Origin: Gordionus sp. m RMFG-2023
Taxonomy: Eukaryota; Nematomorpha; Gordioida; Chordodea; Parachordodidae
Length of the DNA: 64,000 nucleotides
Reading direction: 5' to 3'
Assembly: GCF_954871325.1 (NCBI RefSeq)
Contig: NC_088779.1
Location: 31,618,729-31,682,728 of the forward strand
Part shown: positions 10,861 through 23,439 of the stretch, piece by piece
Numbering within the stretch: position 1 is the first letter of the stretch
Layout of the letters: each line of letters opens with the position of its first letter
Program-made: the position numbers and the translations under genes
Notes under the pieces: generated by a model
What the model saw: only the letters and a program-made list of their open reading frames with translations
Database searches by the model: none
What the model was told of the DNA's origin: nothing

Positions 10861-12056
10861 CATTTGAACCCGTTCCTAAAAAAAGAGAAAATAAAAAAAG
10901 AAAAGAAAGAAAAAAAAGAAAAGAGAAAAAAAAATAGAAAAAAACGAAAAAAAGAGAAAAAAATTGTTTTATTTATTACATATACTTATTTGTGAACATA
11001 TATTTACGTTATTATTATTTTGAATGTATATGATATTGTAAAGAAAAGAAAAAAAGAAAAAAAAATAGAAAAAAAAGAAAAAAAAATAGAAAAAAAAGAA
11101 AGAAAAGAGAAAAAAAAAGAAAAAAAGAGTAAAAAATTGTTTTATTTATTACATATACTTATTTGTGAACATATATTTACGTTATTATTATTTTGAATAT
11201 ATATGATATTGTAAAGAAAAGAAAAAAAATAGAAAAAAAGGAGAAAAAAAAGAAAAAAATTGTTTTATTTATTACATATACTTATTTGTGAACATATATT
11301 TACGTTATTATTATTTTAAATGTATATGATATTGTAAAGAAAAGAAAAAAAAGAGAAAAAAATATAGAAAAAAAAGAAAAAAAATAGAAAAAAAAAGAAA
11401 AAAAGAAAGAAAAGAGAAAAAAAATGTTTTATTTATTACATATACTTATTTGTGAACATATATTTACGTTATTATTATTTTAAATGTATATGATATTGTA
11501 ATGAAAAGAAAAAAAAGAAAAAAATATAGAAAAACAAGAAAAAAATTAGAAAAAATAGAAAAAAAGATAAAAAGAAAAAAAAGATAAAAAGAAAAAAAAG
11601 AAAAGAAAGAGAAAAAAATTGTTTTATTTAATACATATATTTACGTTATTATTATTTTAAATGTATATGATATTGTAATGAAAAGAAAAGAAAGAAAAAA
11701 AATATAATAGAAAAAAAAGAAAAAAAAATTGTTTTATTTATTACATATACTTATTTGTGAACATATATTTACGTTATTATTATTTTAAATGTATATGATA
11801 TTGTAAAGAAAAGAAAAAAAAGGGATAAAAAAAAGAAAAAAAAAATTAAAAAAAGAGAAAAAAAAATAGAAAAGAAAGAGAAAAAAATTGTTTTATTTAT
11901 TACATATACTTATTTGTGAACATATATTTACGTTATTATTATTTTAAATGTATATGATATTGTAAAGAAAAGAAAAAAAAGAGATAAAAAAAAGAAAAAA
12001 AAGAGAAAAAAAATAGAAAAAAAAATAGAAAAAAAAGAAAGAAAAGAGAAAAAAAA
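10861..12056. repeat. A-rich satellite with seven copies of an 80-bp core
   Basis: Seven copies of a core beginning TTGTTTTATTTATTACATAT and continuing to GTATATGATATTGTAAAG start at about 10964, 11137, 11260, 11425, 11619 (internally shortened), 11729 and 11888. The cores are almost identical, while the GAAAAAA-rich linkers between them vary widely in length (unit spacing 110-194 bp). The pattern suggests unequal exchange with slippage in the purine linkers. There is no coding content. Confidence 0.92.
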
Positions 12057-12084
12057 GATGCTCTTGCGTCACCTTTGATTAAGA

Positions 12085-12425
12085 CTAATGCTTATTATGT
12101 TCCTAAGATAAAGGAATTTTTAGAACTTTGTCGTTAATAACGATTGGGAATCTTGGTGTTACTGCAACACAATGTTCAAGTTAAAATACCATACTATGTT
12201 AGCGTAATCTCTCAATTCTAGTCTAATAACTTTTAATTAAATAATTTTCTACGAGTCTAATCAAAATTTAAAAAAAACATTACACATTTAAATTATATTA
12301 TTCAACAGAATCAAGAACCGTTGCTGAAACTAGATTTCTAAGATCCATTCATGGCATGACACCGAACCTAAATCAAGGTTTGAAACTATAAAACTTCTTA
12401 ATCATATAAAACTTTATTATTATAA
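12085..12425 (+). repeat. Dispersed repeat (TTCAACAGAA family), copy 1
   Basis: Shares AATTCTAGTCTAATAA, TAATTAAATAATTTTCTAC, ATTATTCAACAGAA and a following GACACC...CAAGGTTTGA block with copies at 20090-20430 and 40440-40620, and in inverse orientation at 19540-19880. Non-coding. The ends are not defined, so the superfamily is unknown. Confidence 0.65.
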
Positions 12426-12519
12426 TTTACACCTAGTGTCATCTATATAATTTGATCAAATTAAAAATTTTGTTAATAAATGAATTATTTATTTTTTTGG
12501 TCAAATTACAAATTTATTA

Positions 12520-13060
12520 GTCCTTAATTGAATAATAATATACATATATATATGTCTGAACATTCTTTATATAAATATTTCTTATCCTCGAATGTCTTCC
12601 AAACACATCACCAATTTTCCGTCAAATTTTGAACATTTCATGATTATATGATAAAGAATACGATTGTTTTTTCTTTTAAAATATATATATTATAATTTAT
12701 ATATATTTGCAACTATTTATAATTGTTGAATTAATAAAAATATTTTTAAAGAGAATATAATATTTATTTAAAAATTATTTAAGTTTATAGAAAGTAATTT
12801 ATTAAATTTATTTTAAAAAAAACCTACAATACTAATTCTAGAATTTTCAAATTTTACAAACCAACTTAAATAAACGTTATCCACTAAATTATGTCCATTT
12901 ATTTAAAAATATTAAAATAATAATTTGAAAGAACTAGAGAAAATAACGACACATAAAAATTTAATAGCTACTTCGATTATCTATAAATAGCTATTTCTAT
13001 TGTCTAAAACCTTCTCTTTCATTAAAAAATTATATATTTTGAATTTCTTATTTATGCAAA
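12520..13060 (+). repeat. Dispersed repeat (TTTTCCGTCAAATTTTGAAC family), copy 1
   Basis: Carries TTTTCCGTCAAATTTTGAAC, then CTTTTAAAATATATAT, TTCTAGAATTTTCAAATTTT, CAACTTAAATAAACGTTATC and a closing TAAAACCTTCTCTTTCATTA. The same order occurs at 18390-19010 and 22400-22920, with a shorter version at 15550-15790. Non-coding; origin unknown. Confidence 0.7.
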
Positions 13061-13199
13061 GCCATATTTTAATTGGTTCTTAAAAAAGAATATCCATCAC
13101 TATGTCCTATTTGTTCAAATTACCTTTTAGATTTAGCGATATCCAATACGATAAAAAGTTTTATAAACTTAAATCATTATAGAGTATTTATTGAAACAA

Positions 13200-14560
13200 A
13201 ATATCGGATATCTATATTATATCGTATTAATTACATACCAGTATATAAAATATATTTTAACATTTTCTATTTTCCTAGGATTTATTATTTGTGTTTCGAA
13301 ATTATTAAATTTTTAAATACAGTTGGTTACATAATATATATTATAATCATGATTAGTTCTAATACTTTATTGCTCCAGAAAATTAATTTTAATATAAAAA
13401 TATATCTTATTATAAATGTAAATCTTATTAATAAATGTTTTATTGTAGTAAGATATGTTTATAGCGTTTAGCGATATCGCTGAATTGACATGATATGTTA
13501 CAAATAGTATTCTATGACCCGTTGAGAATATTGACAACCCCCAGGTATAAAAGGATATTCATCATTATCAATCATCGATAAACAACTCATGGATTTTGAT
13601 ACGGGTATAATTTTGTACGTCAAAACAAATATAATATATATATAACTTAATTAATAATAATTATATTTTCTCTAGATAAAATCAAATGACACGGGTCTAT
13701 AATATAATTAAAATCACGAAAATCGTTATACATATACCTTTAACATTGTATATAAAGTTCTATATAAATGATTTTATCATTTTTTTCCTAAATTATGATC
13801 AAATATTTTCTAACTTCGAAAAAAAAGCTTCAAAAAGCTTAAGGTCATTATAACTTTTTTGTTTATCGCTAGCTTTAGAGAAGTAATTTATATTAGTATT
13901 TATCCTTGTGTAAAATTAGATTTTTATATATGCAGATGTCGTAGTTCATTTCTATTTTGGAAACCCTGATATCAATTCTTTTATTTACTGAAATATGTAA
14001 TCAAAAGTTTCTGAAGAATGGAAGTATACTTGATATATGATGGATTTCTCGAAGTCTTCTTGACGTCAAGTATACACATTTCAAATACTTAGTCAACCAA
14101 TAGCAACAGTGCCAAGACTATATGATTGTAAATCTCCAATTATATACACAAGGATAAATACTAAAATAAATTACTTTGCTAGAGTTATCGATAAAAATAA
14201 ATAAATAATCATCTTGAAACAGTTGCAATTTTTTGAAGTAGAAAATATTCAATCAGATTTTACTGAAAAGTGTCTTAATCTTTTATATAAAACTGCGTAT
14301 ATTACGACAAAGGTAACTATGATATTCACAATTTTTTAATATTACAGATTGGTATCGTATATTTAATCTCGATAAAAATAATTATCAATAATTAAAGGTT
14401 ATTATATTATATTTTGAAAATGTTTTGTAGACAAAATTATACCCATAGCAAAATCCAGGAGTTGTCTTTATCCTCGATAATGTTGATTATCCTTTTATAA
14501 CTGGGGGGAGAAAATATTCCCAAAGGGACATGGAATATTATTTGTTAAACATATTTATGT
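13200..14560 (+). repeat. 1.3-kb repeat with inverted ends, copy 1
   Basis: A 1.3-kb unit repeated directly at 16290-17644. Within it, 13490-13610 and 14430-14560 are inverted copies of each other: AAAGGATATTCATCATTATC and CGATAAACAACTC on the left, GTTGTCTTTATCCTCGATAA and GTTGATTATCCTTTTATAAC on the right. CCCCCAG and CTGGGGG lie near the tips. This looks like a non-autonomous DNA transposon of roughly 1.07 kb (13490-14560) plus shared 5' flank. The open frame at 13073-13471 lacks any recognisable domain and is not called a gene. Confidence 0.72.
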
Positions 14561-14744
14561 ATAAAAATTATTTTAAATAAGATAATATATTTTTTTTTAT
14601 ATAACCTTAAAATAAAATGAGTACTACTTTTATGATATTTTCAAAATATCATTTTTTTTCCTATAAATTATGCACAATGAGTAAAATAACCAAAAATTAT
14701 ATTTTATTTATTGAATAGTATATAAAAAATAATACACTTATTGA

Positions 14745-15110
14745 ATTTTTTTTTACTGGCCATAATAGGTCGCTTTATCTTAATAATAGCTCATAAAATA
14801 TGTTATCAAAATGTAATAGCATTACGGGAAAGGATAAGGGATAAAAAAAAAAGGAAGCTAGGAATGAGAAGGGAAGAGAGAAGGTATGGGCATGGAAGGT
14901 TATTCAATGATGAAGAGTTAAAACTTGGAGAGTTAGAGCTAATGGCTGTAGCAAGTCTTTGTCGTAAGAAGAGGGAGTCCTTAGGCTCATCGCTTTTTTC
15001 GCGGATCCGTTTGCCTTTTAAAAAAAACGCAGAGCTTTGCTACCGAAGGTGGTGAGAATGGAGCAGGCGATGGGTAGGAATAAGAAAGAAGGGTCTGAGG
15101 TAGAGATCTT
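14745..15110 (-). mobile_element. LINE 3' fragment (restriction-like endonuclease family)
   Basis: Read on the minus strand this is the C-terminus of the LINE at 46735: a counterpart of LIAPTLTSFG..ALAFF, then RDEPKDSLFLRQRLATAI against EDPNEGYYLRQRLALNI, then 3' UTR. The frame is broken. It continues upstream at 17645-17950, separated by a 2.5 kb insertion. The plus-strand open frame at 14741-15055 is the antisense shadow of this piece. Confidence 0.8.
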
Positions 15111-17644
15111 ACTAATTTTATTTAAAATAATCGGGTTCGGGCCGGGACGGGCCTAATATTTTTAAAAAAAATTTTGACCGGGTCGGGTCGTACCTGGGAA
15201 ATTTTTTTATATGTAAAATAAAAATTTTAGATTTAATTTATATAAACTAAACGCTATATAACATATGTTATTTTTTTAGGTTAAATAAATTTTAAACTTT
15301 TCTTTAAAAAATAATTCATTAAAATTTCTTAACTTTTTGCCTTTTACGCGCAAAATATTGAAATTAATGTTAAAATAATATGTTACTTGGCAAACATAGA
15401 TCTTCTTCATCATAAATACCCATAATCACATAAACATAATTCTCCTTCACATAAATTTTTTCAAGGATTCCTAGTATAATTATTTATATTTTTTTAAATT
15501 TGTAGAAATTAATTTATAATTAATTTTTTTAAATAAAATGAAATATACTTAAATGAATGGTTGGTCTAATATAGGGAATCAAAATATCATAATTTTTTGG
15601 AATACTTTTATCTAATGATAAATCATTAAGTAAAAAGTTTAATATTTGATTTAAAATAAATAAAATTAAAATAATACTTAAGGATTTGTCGTCTAAATTT
15701 TCCGTTAAATTTTGAACATTATATCTTCTTTGCCTTCATTAATAAATTATATATATTGAATTAACTCTAACCCTTCACAGAATTGATTTTAAAAAAAATA
15801 CCAGAAAATCAGAATAAAGATATGTAAATATATATATTACACGTGGGTATAATTGTTATGGGTAAAACCGTTAAAATGTTCCATCTGAAAGGAACATTAA
15901 TAAATAGTCTGTTCGGTTCAAATAATAGCCACAAATAGTAGTAATAATAGAAATGTACGATATGCCTAAATGGAGCATACACAAAATGGACTGTTTTTGA
16001 TACAATTGATTGATTAGTTTATATTAAAAAGTATTAGATTATTTTAATAAGTTATCTTTGGAGATATTCGACAAACTCAAAAGTGATAGTCATACTCATT
16101 TTCATTGCTGTCCACATACAATTTGTAACAAGCTATAGATTTCGACTTACACAAATCGTTTTATGAGGGTTATATAATATACCATATTATATAACATAAT
16201 TGGAAATCCAAACTATATATGTTAGATAACAAAGTCTCTTTAAAAATCTTGGGGTAGAATATAGTCGACTCTTACTATTCCAGAATAAAATGATTAACTT
16301 TATATTTTATCGTGTTATTTACATACCATTATATAAAATATATTTTAACTGTATTATATGCTATTAATAGTTTATTACCTAGGCTTTATTATTTGTGTTA
16401 GAAATTATCAAATAATTAAATACATTGGTTATAATATATATATTATATCCCTTTATGTAGAAAAAATATTATATTATATATAAATCCTATTAATAGATGT
16501 TTTATTGGAGTAAGAAATATTTATAGTTTCGCGATAAAGGTTTTGCTGAATTGACATGATAAGTTACAAATAATAACCTATGTCCCGTTGAGCATATTGA
16601 CTTCCCCCAGCAGTAATAAACGGATATTCATCATTATCAATCATCGATAAACTACTCACGGATTTTGAATATACTTACGGGTATAATTTAGTACTTAAAA
16701 ACATATATAATATATACATATATATAACTTAATTAATAATAATTATATTTTCTCTAGATAAAATCAAATGACAAGGGTCTATAATAAAATTAAAATCATG
16801 AAAATCGTTATACATATACCTATAACATTATACATAGAGTTCTATATAAATGAGTTGAGGATTTTTTTCCTAAATCATGATCAAATATTTTCTAACTTCG
16901 AAAAAAAAAACTTCAAGTAGCTTAGGGGTCATTATATGTTTTTGTTTATTGCTAGCTTTAGAGAATTAATTTATATTAATATTTATACTTGTGTAAAATT
17001 GGAATTTTATATATGTAGATGTCGTAGTAAATTTATGTTTTGGAAACCCTGGTGACAATTCTTTTATTTACTGAAATATTTAATCAAAGTTTGAAGAATG
17101 GAAGAATACTTGATATATGATGGATTTCTGGAAGTCTTCATAATTTTAAGTCTCACTTTGGAATAATTTTGACGTCAGTCCAATAGCAACAGTGCCAAAA
17201 TTATATGATTGTAAATCTCCAATTATCTACACAAGGAAAAATACTAAAATAAATTACTTAGCTAGAGTTATCGATAAAAGACAAAACAAATAATCATCTT
17301 GAAACAGTTGGAAGTATTTTTTGAAGATAGAAAATATTTAATCAGATTTTACCAAAAAGTGTCTTAATCTTGTATATAAAACTGCATATATAACGATAAA
17401 GGTATAAGTATTATGATATTCATAATTTTTTAATATTACAGAATTGGTATCATTTGATTCTCGATAAAAATAATTATCAAAATTAAAGGTTATTATATTA
17501 TATTTTGAAAATGTTTTGTAGACAAAATTATAAGGGTAGCAAAATCCAGGAGTTGTCTATCTATCCTCGATAATGTTGATTATCCTTTTATAACCGGAGG
17601 AAGTAGATATTCACAACGTGACATGGATTATTACTTCTTAAACG
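15111..17644. mobile_element. 2.5 kb insertion splitting a LINE fragment
   Basis: The LINE sequence stops at 15110 and resumes at 17645 at matching points of the protein alignment, so everything between arrived later or was moved in. It comprises a GGGTTCGGGCCGGG motif (15130-15200), a short copy of the TTCCGTCAAATTTTGAAC family (15550-15790), a segment also seen near 21830-21910 (GAAATGTA.GATATGCCTAAAT), and the second 1.3-kb inverted-end repeat (16290-17644). No gene recognised. Confidence 0.6.
16290..17644 (+). repeat. 1.3-kb repeat with inverted ends, copy 2
   Basis: Direct counterpart of 13200-14560, with the same tips (CCCCCAGCAGTAATAAACGG on the left, GATTATCCTTTTATAACCGG on the right) and similar inner order. 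Many single-base and small length differences from copy 1 indicate that neither copy is recent. It abuts the LINE fragment at 17645. Confidence 0.72.
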
Positions 17645-17950
17645 GGTATGAGTTGGTAATTTTTTCGGGATTCTGCGAGGGCGAGGGCATCGACATCGTA
17701 GTTAGATGGTGCATTTGGGTCAATTCGGGTAAAATCCAAACCAGGAGCGAGCTGACCCCTTCACCAAAGAATTGATAACACATTCCATCTGGACGTTTTC
17801 CATCGCTTCTAATAATTTCGGTTGGTTCAAGTCTAGATGTACCTGCTGATAAAGAATTCGGTCGTATATTTTGCTAATTAGGTGAAGATAGAAGGAGTGG
17901 GTGGGGATGTTGCCAGAAAGGGAAGTCGAGTTATAAATTTATGGGGCTGT
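17645..17950 (-). mobile_element. LINE fragment, endonuclease domain
   Basis: Minus-strand translation gives LEPTEIIRSDGKRPDG, matching LEPTGLYNSDGKRPDG of the LINE at 46735, and DALALAESRK against DALVDAETNK further on. The RPD signature is that of the restriction-like endonuclease. The fragment is the 5'-ward partner of 14745-15110. Confidence 0.8.
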
Positions 17951-18389
17951 ATAATGTGTGTCTTATTGCACCTTGAGTAATTTACCAAATAGGTGTATTA
18001 TTTAGTGCAGTATAAAATAATTATATTGCATATTTTTATATTTGCTGCTAAACATTATATATTATTTATTTATATTATGATTTTAAAATAGCAATCAAAT
18101 TTAAAATTATTTAAAATATATGAATACTAATTGTATAAAGATATTATTAAATGAGTAAAATATATTTAAAAAGTTAAAATGTTACTAGAAAGCTATTTTT
18201 TTTATTTCCTAGATGAGTGATTTGGCTATCAATGTATCTATAATTTTTGGCTATGTGAATTTTATGGCAAAAAAATAAGTCGTTAAAAATGTGATAATGT
18301 TAACAGCCAAGATTATTTCTAATTTTGAAATTATTTTTTATATAAAACTATAAGGAAAATATCGATAAAAGTTTATCTAACTCTAATTC
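17951..18389. other. AT-rich non-coding stretch
   Basis: No feature recognised apart from weak similarity of 18190-18380 to 22120-22390 (AGATGAG.GATTTGGCTAT), which suggests that the repeat family starting at 18390 extends further 5' in both copies. Confidence 0.4.
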
Positions 18390-19010
18390 AATATTTCAAA
18401 AGGTAAAAAGGAATCAAAATATCATAATTTATTTTTTTAAATACTTTTATATTATGATAAATCATTAAGTAAAAAGAAGTTAAAACTCTTAAAATATTTG
18501 ATTTAAAATAAATTAAATTAATACTTGAGTAATTTGTGGTCTATTATTCCAAACAGATCATGCATTTTCCGTCAAATTTTGAACATTTCATGTTTACTTG
18601 ATTTACAATACCATTATTTTTTCTTTTAAAATATATATTATAATTATAGCTTTATAATTTGTTCAATTAATAAAAGATATTTTTTAGAGTACATTTAGAA
18701 GTAAAAATAATTATTTAAATTTTTTAAATTTAAAGAAATTAATTTATAATTAATTTTTTTAAAAAAATGTCTATATTTAACCATTTTAAAATAATTCTAG
18801 AATTTTCTAATTTTCAAATTTTAATAAACCAACTTAAATAAACGTTATCCAATAAATTACATCCATTTATTTAAAAATGGTAGAATTTGTAATTTGAAAG
18901 AACAAACGAAAAATTAATGGTATCAAAATTTAATAGATATATTTAGATTGTTCTAAAACCTTCTATTTCATTAAAAAATTATATATTTTGAATTTATCAT
19001 TTATGCAATA
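18390..19010 (+). repeat. Dispersed repeat (TTTTCCGTCAAATTTTGAAC family), copy 3
   Basis: Same block order as 12520-13060, including CAACTTAAATAAACGTTATC and AAAACCTTCTATTTCATTAA. Preceded by GAATCAAAATATCATAATTT, also present before the 15550 copy. Confidence 0.7.
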
Positions 19011-19539
19011 ACAATTTTAATTATATTTAATTATTTTTGGAAAAAAAATAGAAAACCTTTCTCAATATAGTTTTTAAAAAAAAAATTAGATATGCCCATT
19101 ATGAGTTAAATATGTCTTGTTTGGCATTTAGAACTAAGTCAAAAAATATTTGTAGAGAAAAAGAAAAAATATGCCTCTCTTTTTAATAAAATACCTTCCT
19201 TCATCGCCGGTAAAATAGTGTCGTCAAATTATCTAACTTTGAATAACTCATTGTGGCTTATAGTCAAGCTTTTAGCCTAAAAAATTAAATTAAGCCCCTA
19301 AGTTGAGTCTTCTCAATTTGAAGATTGATTCTAACAATTTTGGATAAAAACATGGCTATGATGTTTTATAGTTGTCTGAAGTTACTTACAAATAATAAGA
19401 GCACAAAGCAATTGAAATGCCATGTCCAAATTTTAAAACTACTATGCATGACAAAGAAGTATCGCATGTCATAAATGATGTGAGGAAAGGCGACTTATAA
19501 AAAAAATACAAAATGAATTGAATATAACTACATTTCGAA
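19011..19539. other. Unassigned AT-rich sequence
   Basis: No coding frame or repeat recognised here. It separates a dispersed repeat from the inverted pair that follows. Confidence 0.4.
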
Positions 19540-20430
19540 TTAATTAATCTAAAGTTATTTTTTATTAAAATTTATGGTCACATAATCTCTATTAAAATAA
19601 TAATTACTTTAATTAGCTATTGGTTCATACCTAGATAAAAACAATTAGGCGTTATGCATGTTTCTTTTGAAACGTGAGATCTTTTTGCTAAGACCATTGA
19701 TAATTATGTTATATTTAAATTATAATATTTATAAAATTTTGACTAAACTATATAGATAGTTATTTAATTAAAAATTATTTGAATATAAAATTTTACAAAG
19801 TATGGAATTATAATTCTCGAATGCTGTATTTAGTAATATCATAGATTTTTAAATTATTACTAACTCGTATATTAATCACCACCTACCACATCATTAAATA
19901 ATTTAAATTTTTTGATGAGGCTAAATGTCTCATTCGGTCTTTGTCTAGATAAGAATAACAGAATATAACATGTCGAGTATGGCCAGTTTGGATACAATAA
20001 AGATATAAATTGAAGTGTTGCTGAATTTCAGAGGCTGATTGCATTGTTATTTAATGCTGTGGAAAGTGATGATCAATATACGAGTTGATAATAATTTAAA
20101 AATATCTAAGGTGTTTTACTACAATATAACATTCAAGGGTTAAAATTCCATACTTAGTGAAATCTTAAAATTCTAGTCTAATAATTTTTAATTAAATAAT
20201 TTTCTACAAGTTTATCAAAATTTTAAAAATATTATTATTTAAAAATATTATTCAACAGAAGTTTCAACAAAGGAATCGCGAGTTTCGAAAGAAACTTGCA
20301 TAACACCCAACCGTTTTGATTCAGGTTTGAACTAATTTATAGTTAATTAAAGTAATTAGTATTTTATAGAGATTATGTGACCTTAAATTTTAATAAAATA
20401 TAACTTTAAATTAATTAATTTTTGCCTGGC
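19540..20430. repeat. Inverted pair of the TTCAACAGAA repeat (arms about 340 bp)
   Basis: Arms 19540-19880 and 20090-20430 are inverse copies. The left carries GGCGTTATGCATGTTTCTTT and the right AAAGAAACTTGCATAACACC. The outer parts (GGTCACATAATCTC versus GAGATTATGTGACC) also pair. A 210-bp spacer separates them. The right arm is a direct relative of 12085-12425. Non-coding and hairpin-prone. Confidence 0.8.
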
Positions 20431-21640
20431 TCGATAAAAATATAATATTACATTTTAATTAATGAAAAACATTTGTTGTGGAATTATTATAAAAAACATT
20501 AGAGTATAATTAATACTGTATATTTTTCACTTGCGTTATAAAAAACTAGTTTTGTTAAATAAAAATGAAATCAAATTTACATTTAAAAAAGGCGTATATG
20601 TGAGCTGCAAAAATGATCCTAATGATCCTATGCTCATTTTATCAATAATTTCGATAACCTTTTACCATATCGAGACAAAGCATTATAATATTATCAATCC
20701 CAATCTTTTCAAAAAGATAAATTTGCTGGGTACATTTTTAAAATAAAAAAGCTTGAAATTTTATTCTGCATTCGTGTTTTGGTAATTTTCACTATACTCA
20801 ATTTGGCTTTACTTACAAGTCTCATATGAATAAAACAGTGTAGAATATATATTAAGCAATAAAAGTAACATATATTTTAAGAAATAAAATATTTTGCAAG
20901 AGCTAGATTATTATAGATTATTTAAGAATTAAATCAATAGGCATTGGATATTTGTACAATTTAACTATCAATGACTCTAACATTAATATATTCCATTTTT
21001 TTACTGATTTTGGTGTAGTATAAAAAATAACAGAATTTTAATAAATTTGAATGATATTAATCTATTTAATATTAAACTTCATAATTAACCTAGTTATTTT
21101 ATGCAATTTTTTATGACTATTTAGCGTAATTTTTTAACTGAATTATATTTATATAATTTTATTAACATCGATAAAATACAATAGCCCATTTACCTATAAT
21201 GCTCATGTTGAGGACCTGTTTAGTATTGCTAAATCGGTTTTATGGTGTGCATGGATGTTTATTAGATACAAATTTAGAAAATTTATTATTTTTAAGATCT
21301 AATAAAAGATTATAAATTGTCCATTATTTTATGGCAAACAGATCTTCTTTACCATAATAACAATGACTATATAAAGATACTTCTCCTTCACATAAATTTT
21401 ATTTACATTTAGTACCTAGATTGCAAGATTTTAAAGCATCTTTTTCTTATCTAATCTTATTTTATAAAAACAAATATAATATAATGAAGGGGAGATCGAG
21501 GCAAAATGATGAAGAGATAACAATGTTAGCAAACTTTTCAACTTTAGGCATTTTTTTTACTCCTTAAATTATTACCCATTTATTCATATTTTAAAAATTT
21601 TTCTAGGTTTTACCAAAAAATCATTTTTTTACTATTACCT
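20431..21640. other. Unassigned AT-rich sequence
   Basis: An open frame at 20531-20746 (71 codons) has no recognisable domain and no good start context. 21300-21430 resembles 15390-15470 (GGCAAACA.AGATCTTCTT ... TTCTCCTTCACATAAATTTT), so part of the stretch is a dispersed repeat. Nothing else supported. Confidence 0.4.
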
Positions 21641-21650
21641 TTTAATTAAT

Positions 21651-21770
21651 TTTGTTATAGGACATCAGAATTAAAAATTTGGAAATTATTAAGTCATAGC
21701 TATAAAATAATTTTGTTATAGGACATCAGAATTAAAAATTTGGAAATTATTAAGTCATAGCTATAAAATA
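21651..21770 (+). repeat. Tandem duplication, about 60 bp
   Basis: Two practically identical consecutive copies of a unit containing TTGTTATAGGACATCAGAAT and GGAAATTATTAAGTCATAGC. Confidence 0.9.
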
Positions 21771-22399
21771 ATTTTATTGAAAGTTTGTAGTTAAACTGGA
21801 AAACAAGCAATAACGATTTCTACAATTTATATCATATTGGGGTAAAGTTGCTATGGGAATAGTCATCGCAAAGAAGGAGAATATTGAAATGTAGGATGTG
21901 CCTAAATTGGGCACTTAAAATATACTAACTATATTAAATTTTTACAATCTGGTATTATAATTGGCAAGTTTATACTTTAAAGTGATGAATAGATGTTAAA
22001 ATTTAATCATTTTACAATGATGGTTACTTTAACCTGAGTTTGAAGTAAAATGCTAAACATTACATAATTAAGAACACCTCCTAAAGTACTATAGGTATAG
22101 AGCTACAACTTTTTTTATTTGTAGATGAGAGATTTGGCTATTTATATATCTAGTCTACATTTTTAAGTTTTGTCAAAAATAAATCATTTTATATTGGTCT
22201 TCCTTATATTAAGTAATGTTTACAAAAATGAATATATTGTAATGAAGTGTAAAATTAGATTATATATAAATATTAAATAAACCTATTTTAAATTGGTAGA
22301 ACTTTAAAATACAAGTCTATTTCTAACTTTAATCTCAAAATCTAACTATAATTATAAAAAAGATATTAATAAAAGCTTTACAACTTTAATCCAATATTT
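21771..22399. other. Unassigned AT-rich sequence
   Basis: Contains a segment (about 21830-21910) similar to 15845-15975 and a segment (22120-22390) similar to 18190-18380. No gene seen. Confidence 0.4.
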
Positions 22400-22920
22400 T
22401 AAAAGGTGGAGTAATCTCATAAAAAATTTATTTTTTTAAAATACTTTAATCTTATGATAAATAAATAATTAGGTAAAAAGTTGATCTTAAAATATTTTAA
22501 ATTAAAATAATACTTGAGGGATTCGTCTTCTAAATTATTCCAAACACATCATGCATTTTCCGTCAAATTTGAACATTCTATCTTTATTTTATATCAATAA
22601 GATTGTTTTCTTTTTTAAAATATATTGCAACTATTTATAGTTGTTAAATTAATAAAAAGATTTTCACAGTAGTACATTTAAGGAAATTTGTTAATTTATA
22701 GAAAGTATTTTTTTGAATAATGTAAATATTTTATTTTGAAAAAATATATTTTTTCCTAATTCTAGAATTTAAAAATTTGACAATCAACTATTATCAACGT
22801 TTTCTAAATAATTAAATTCATTTTTAAAAATAGTAAAATAGAAAATTTGAAAGAAATGACATTATTTAGCTAAATATATATAAATTTAATAGCTATTTCG
22901 ATTTAGGCATTATTTAATGT
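22400..22920 (+). repeat. Dispersed repeat (TTTTCCGTCAAATTTTGAAC family), copy 4
   Basis: Same ordered blocks as 12520 and 18390, slightly shortened: ATCATGCATTTTCCGTCAAA, then TTTAATAGCTATTTCGATTTA at its end. Confidence 0.65.
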
Positions 22921-23109
22921 GGTAGTAAAAATATGAGTTCTTACAATTAACAAATTGGGTAATAATTATTTGCAGTAAATACGGCAAAGAATATACAGGA
23001 AAAAATTCCCCCCATTTTTTTAGATCCCAAAAAATATAATTTTTTTAATAACAATTAAGAAAATAGGTACCACGTTAATTCAGGGCAGGAAATTGGGTGT
23101 AAGGTCAAT

Positions 23110-23415
23110 TTAGCGCGGCGATTAGTATATTCTTATATCTTATCCACTGCCTTAAGCAAAATCCAATAGAGACTCCCAATTTTTTCTGATTAGGCTGCCA
23201 ACGCCTTTAAAAATGTTTTTAGCCAGATCACCATGTGTAGTTAAGGTGGAGCAAATGATGGGTATGAATATGTAAGGAATCAGCGTTTTATTTGCCGATC
23301 TTAAAATTTTGAGATCTGATTAGAGCGTCCTTGTTAAAATTATGTCCGGACAACAGAAATCCCATATTAGAAACTTTCCTTGTGACCATGGGTTTAACTC
23401 CATTAGGATGCCTAC
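23110..23415 (-). mobile_element. LINE 3' fragment
   Basis: On the minus strand a WDFCCPD segment followed by DALI aligns to WDFSCIDPLAPSNINRDALV of the LINE at 46735. The next 150 bases follow the C-terminal part, with the frame broken several times. It belongs to the same non-LTR family as the other fragments in the window. Confidence 0.65.
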
Positions 23416-23439
23416 TATCGGAAAAGAGGCCAAATGATT

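Noticed and set aside
10861-12056. Repeated cores as a CRISPR-like array
   Set aside because: The intervening sequences are simple GAAAA tracts, not unique spacers, and the genome is animal.
13073-13471. 132-codon plus-strand frame
   Set aside because: Composition is that of AT-rich DNA (Ile, Asn, Tyr, Lys). It partly overlaps a repeat present again at 16290, where the frame is not kept.
14741-15055. 104-codon plus-strand frame with a basic, RRE-rich sequence
   Set aside because: It is antisense to a LINE 3' fragment; the minus-strand translation matches the LINE C-terminus.
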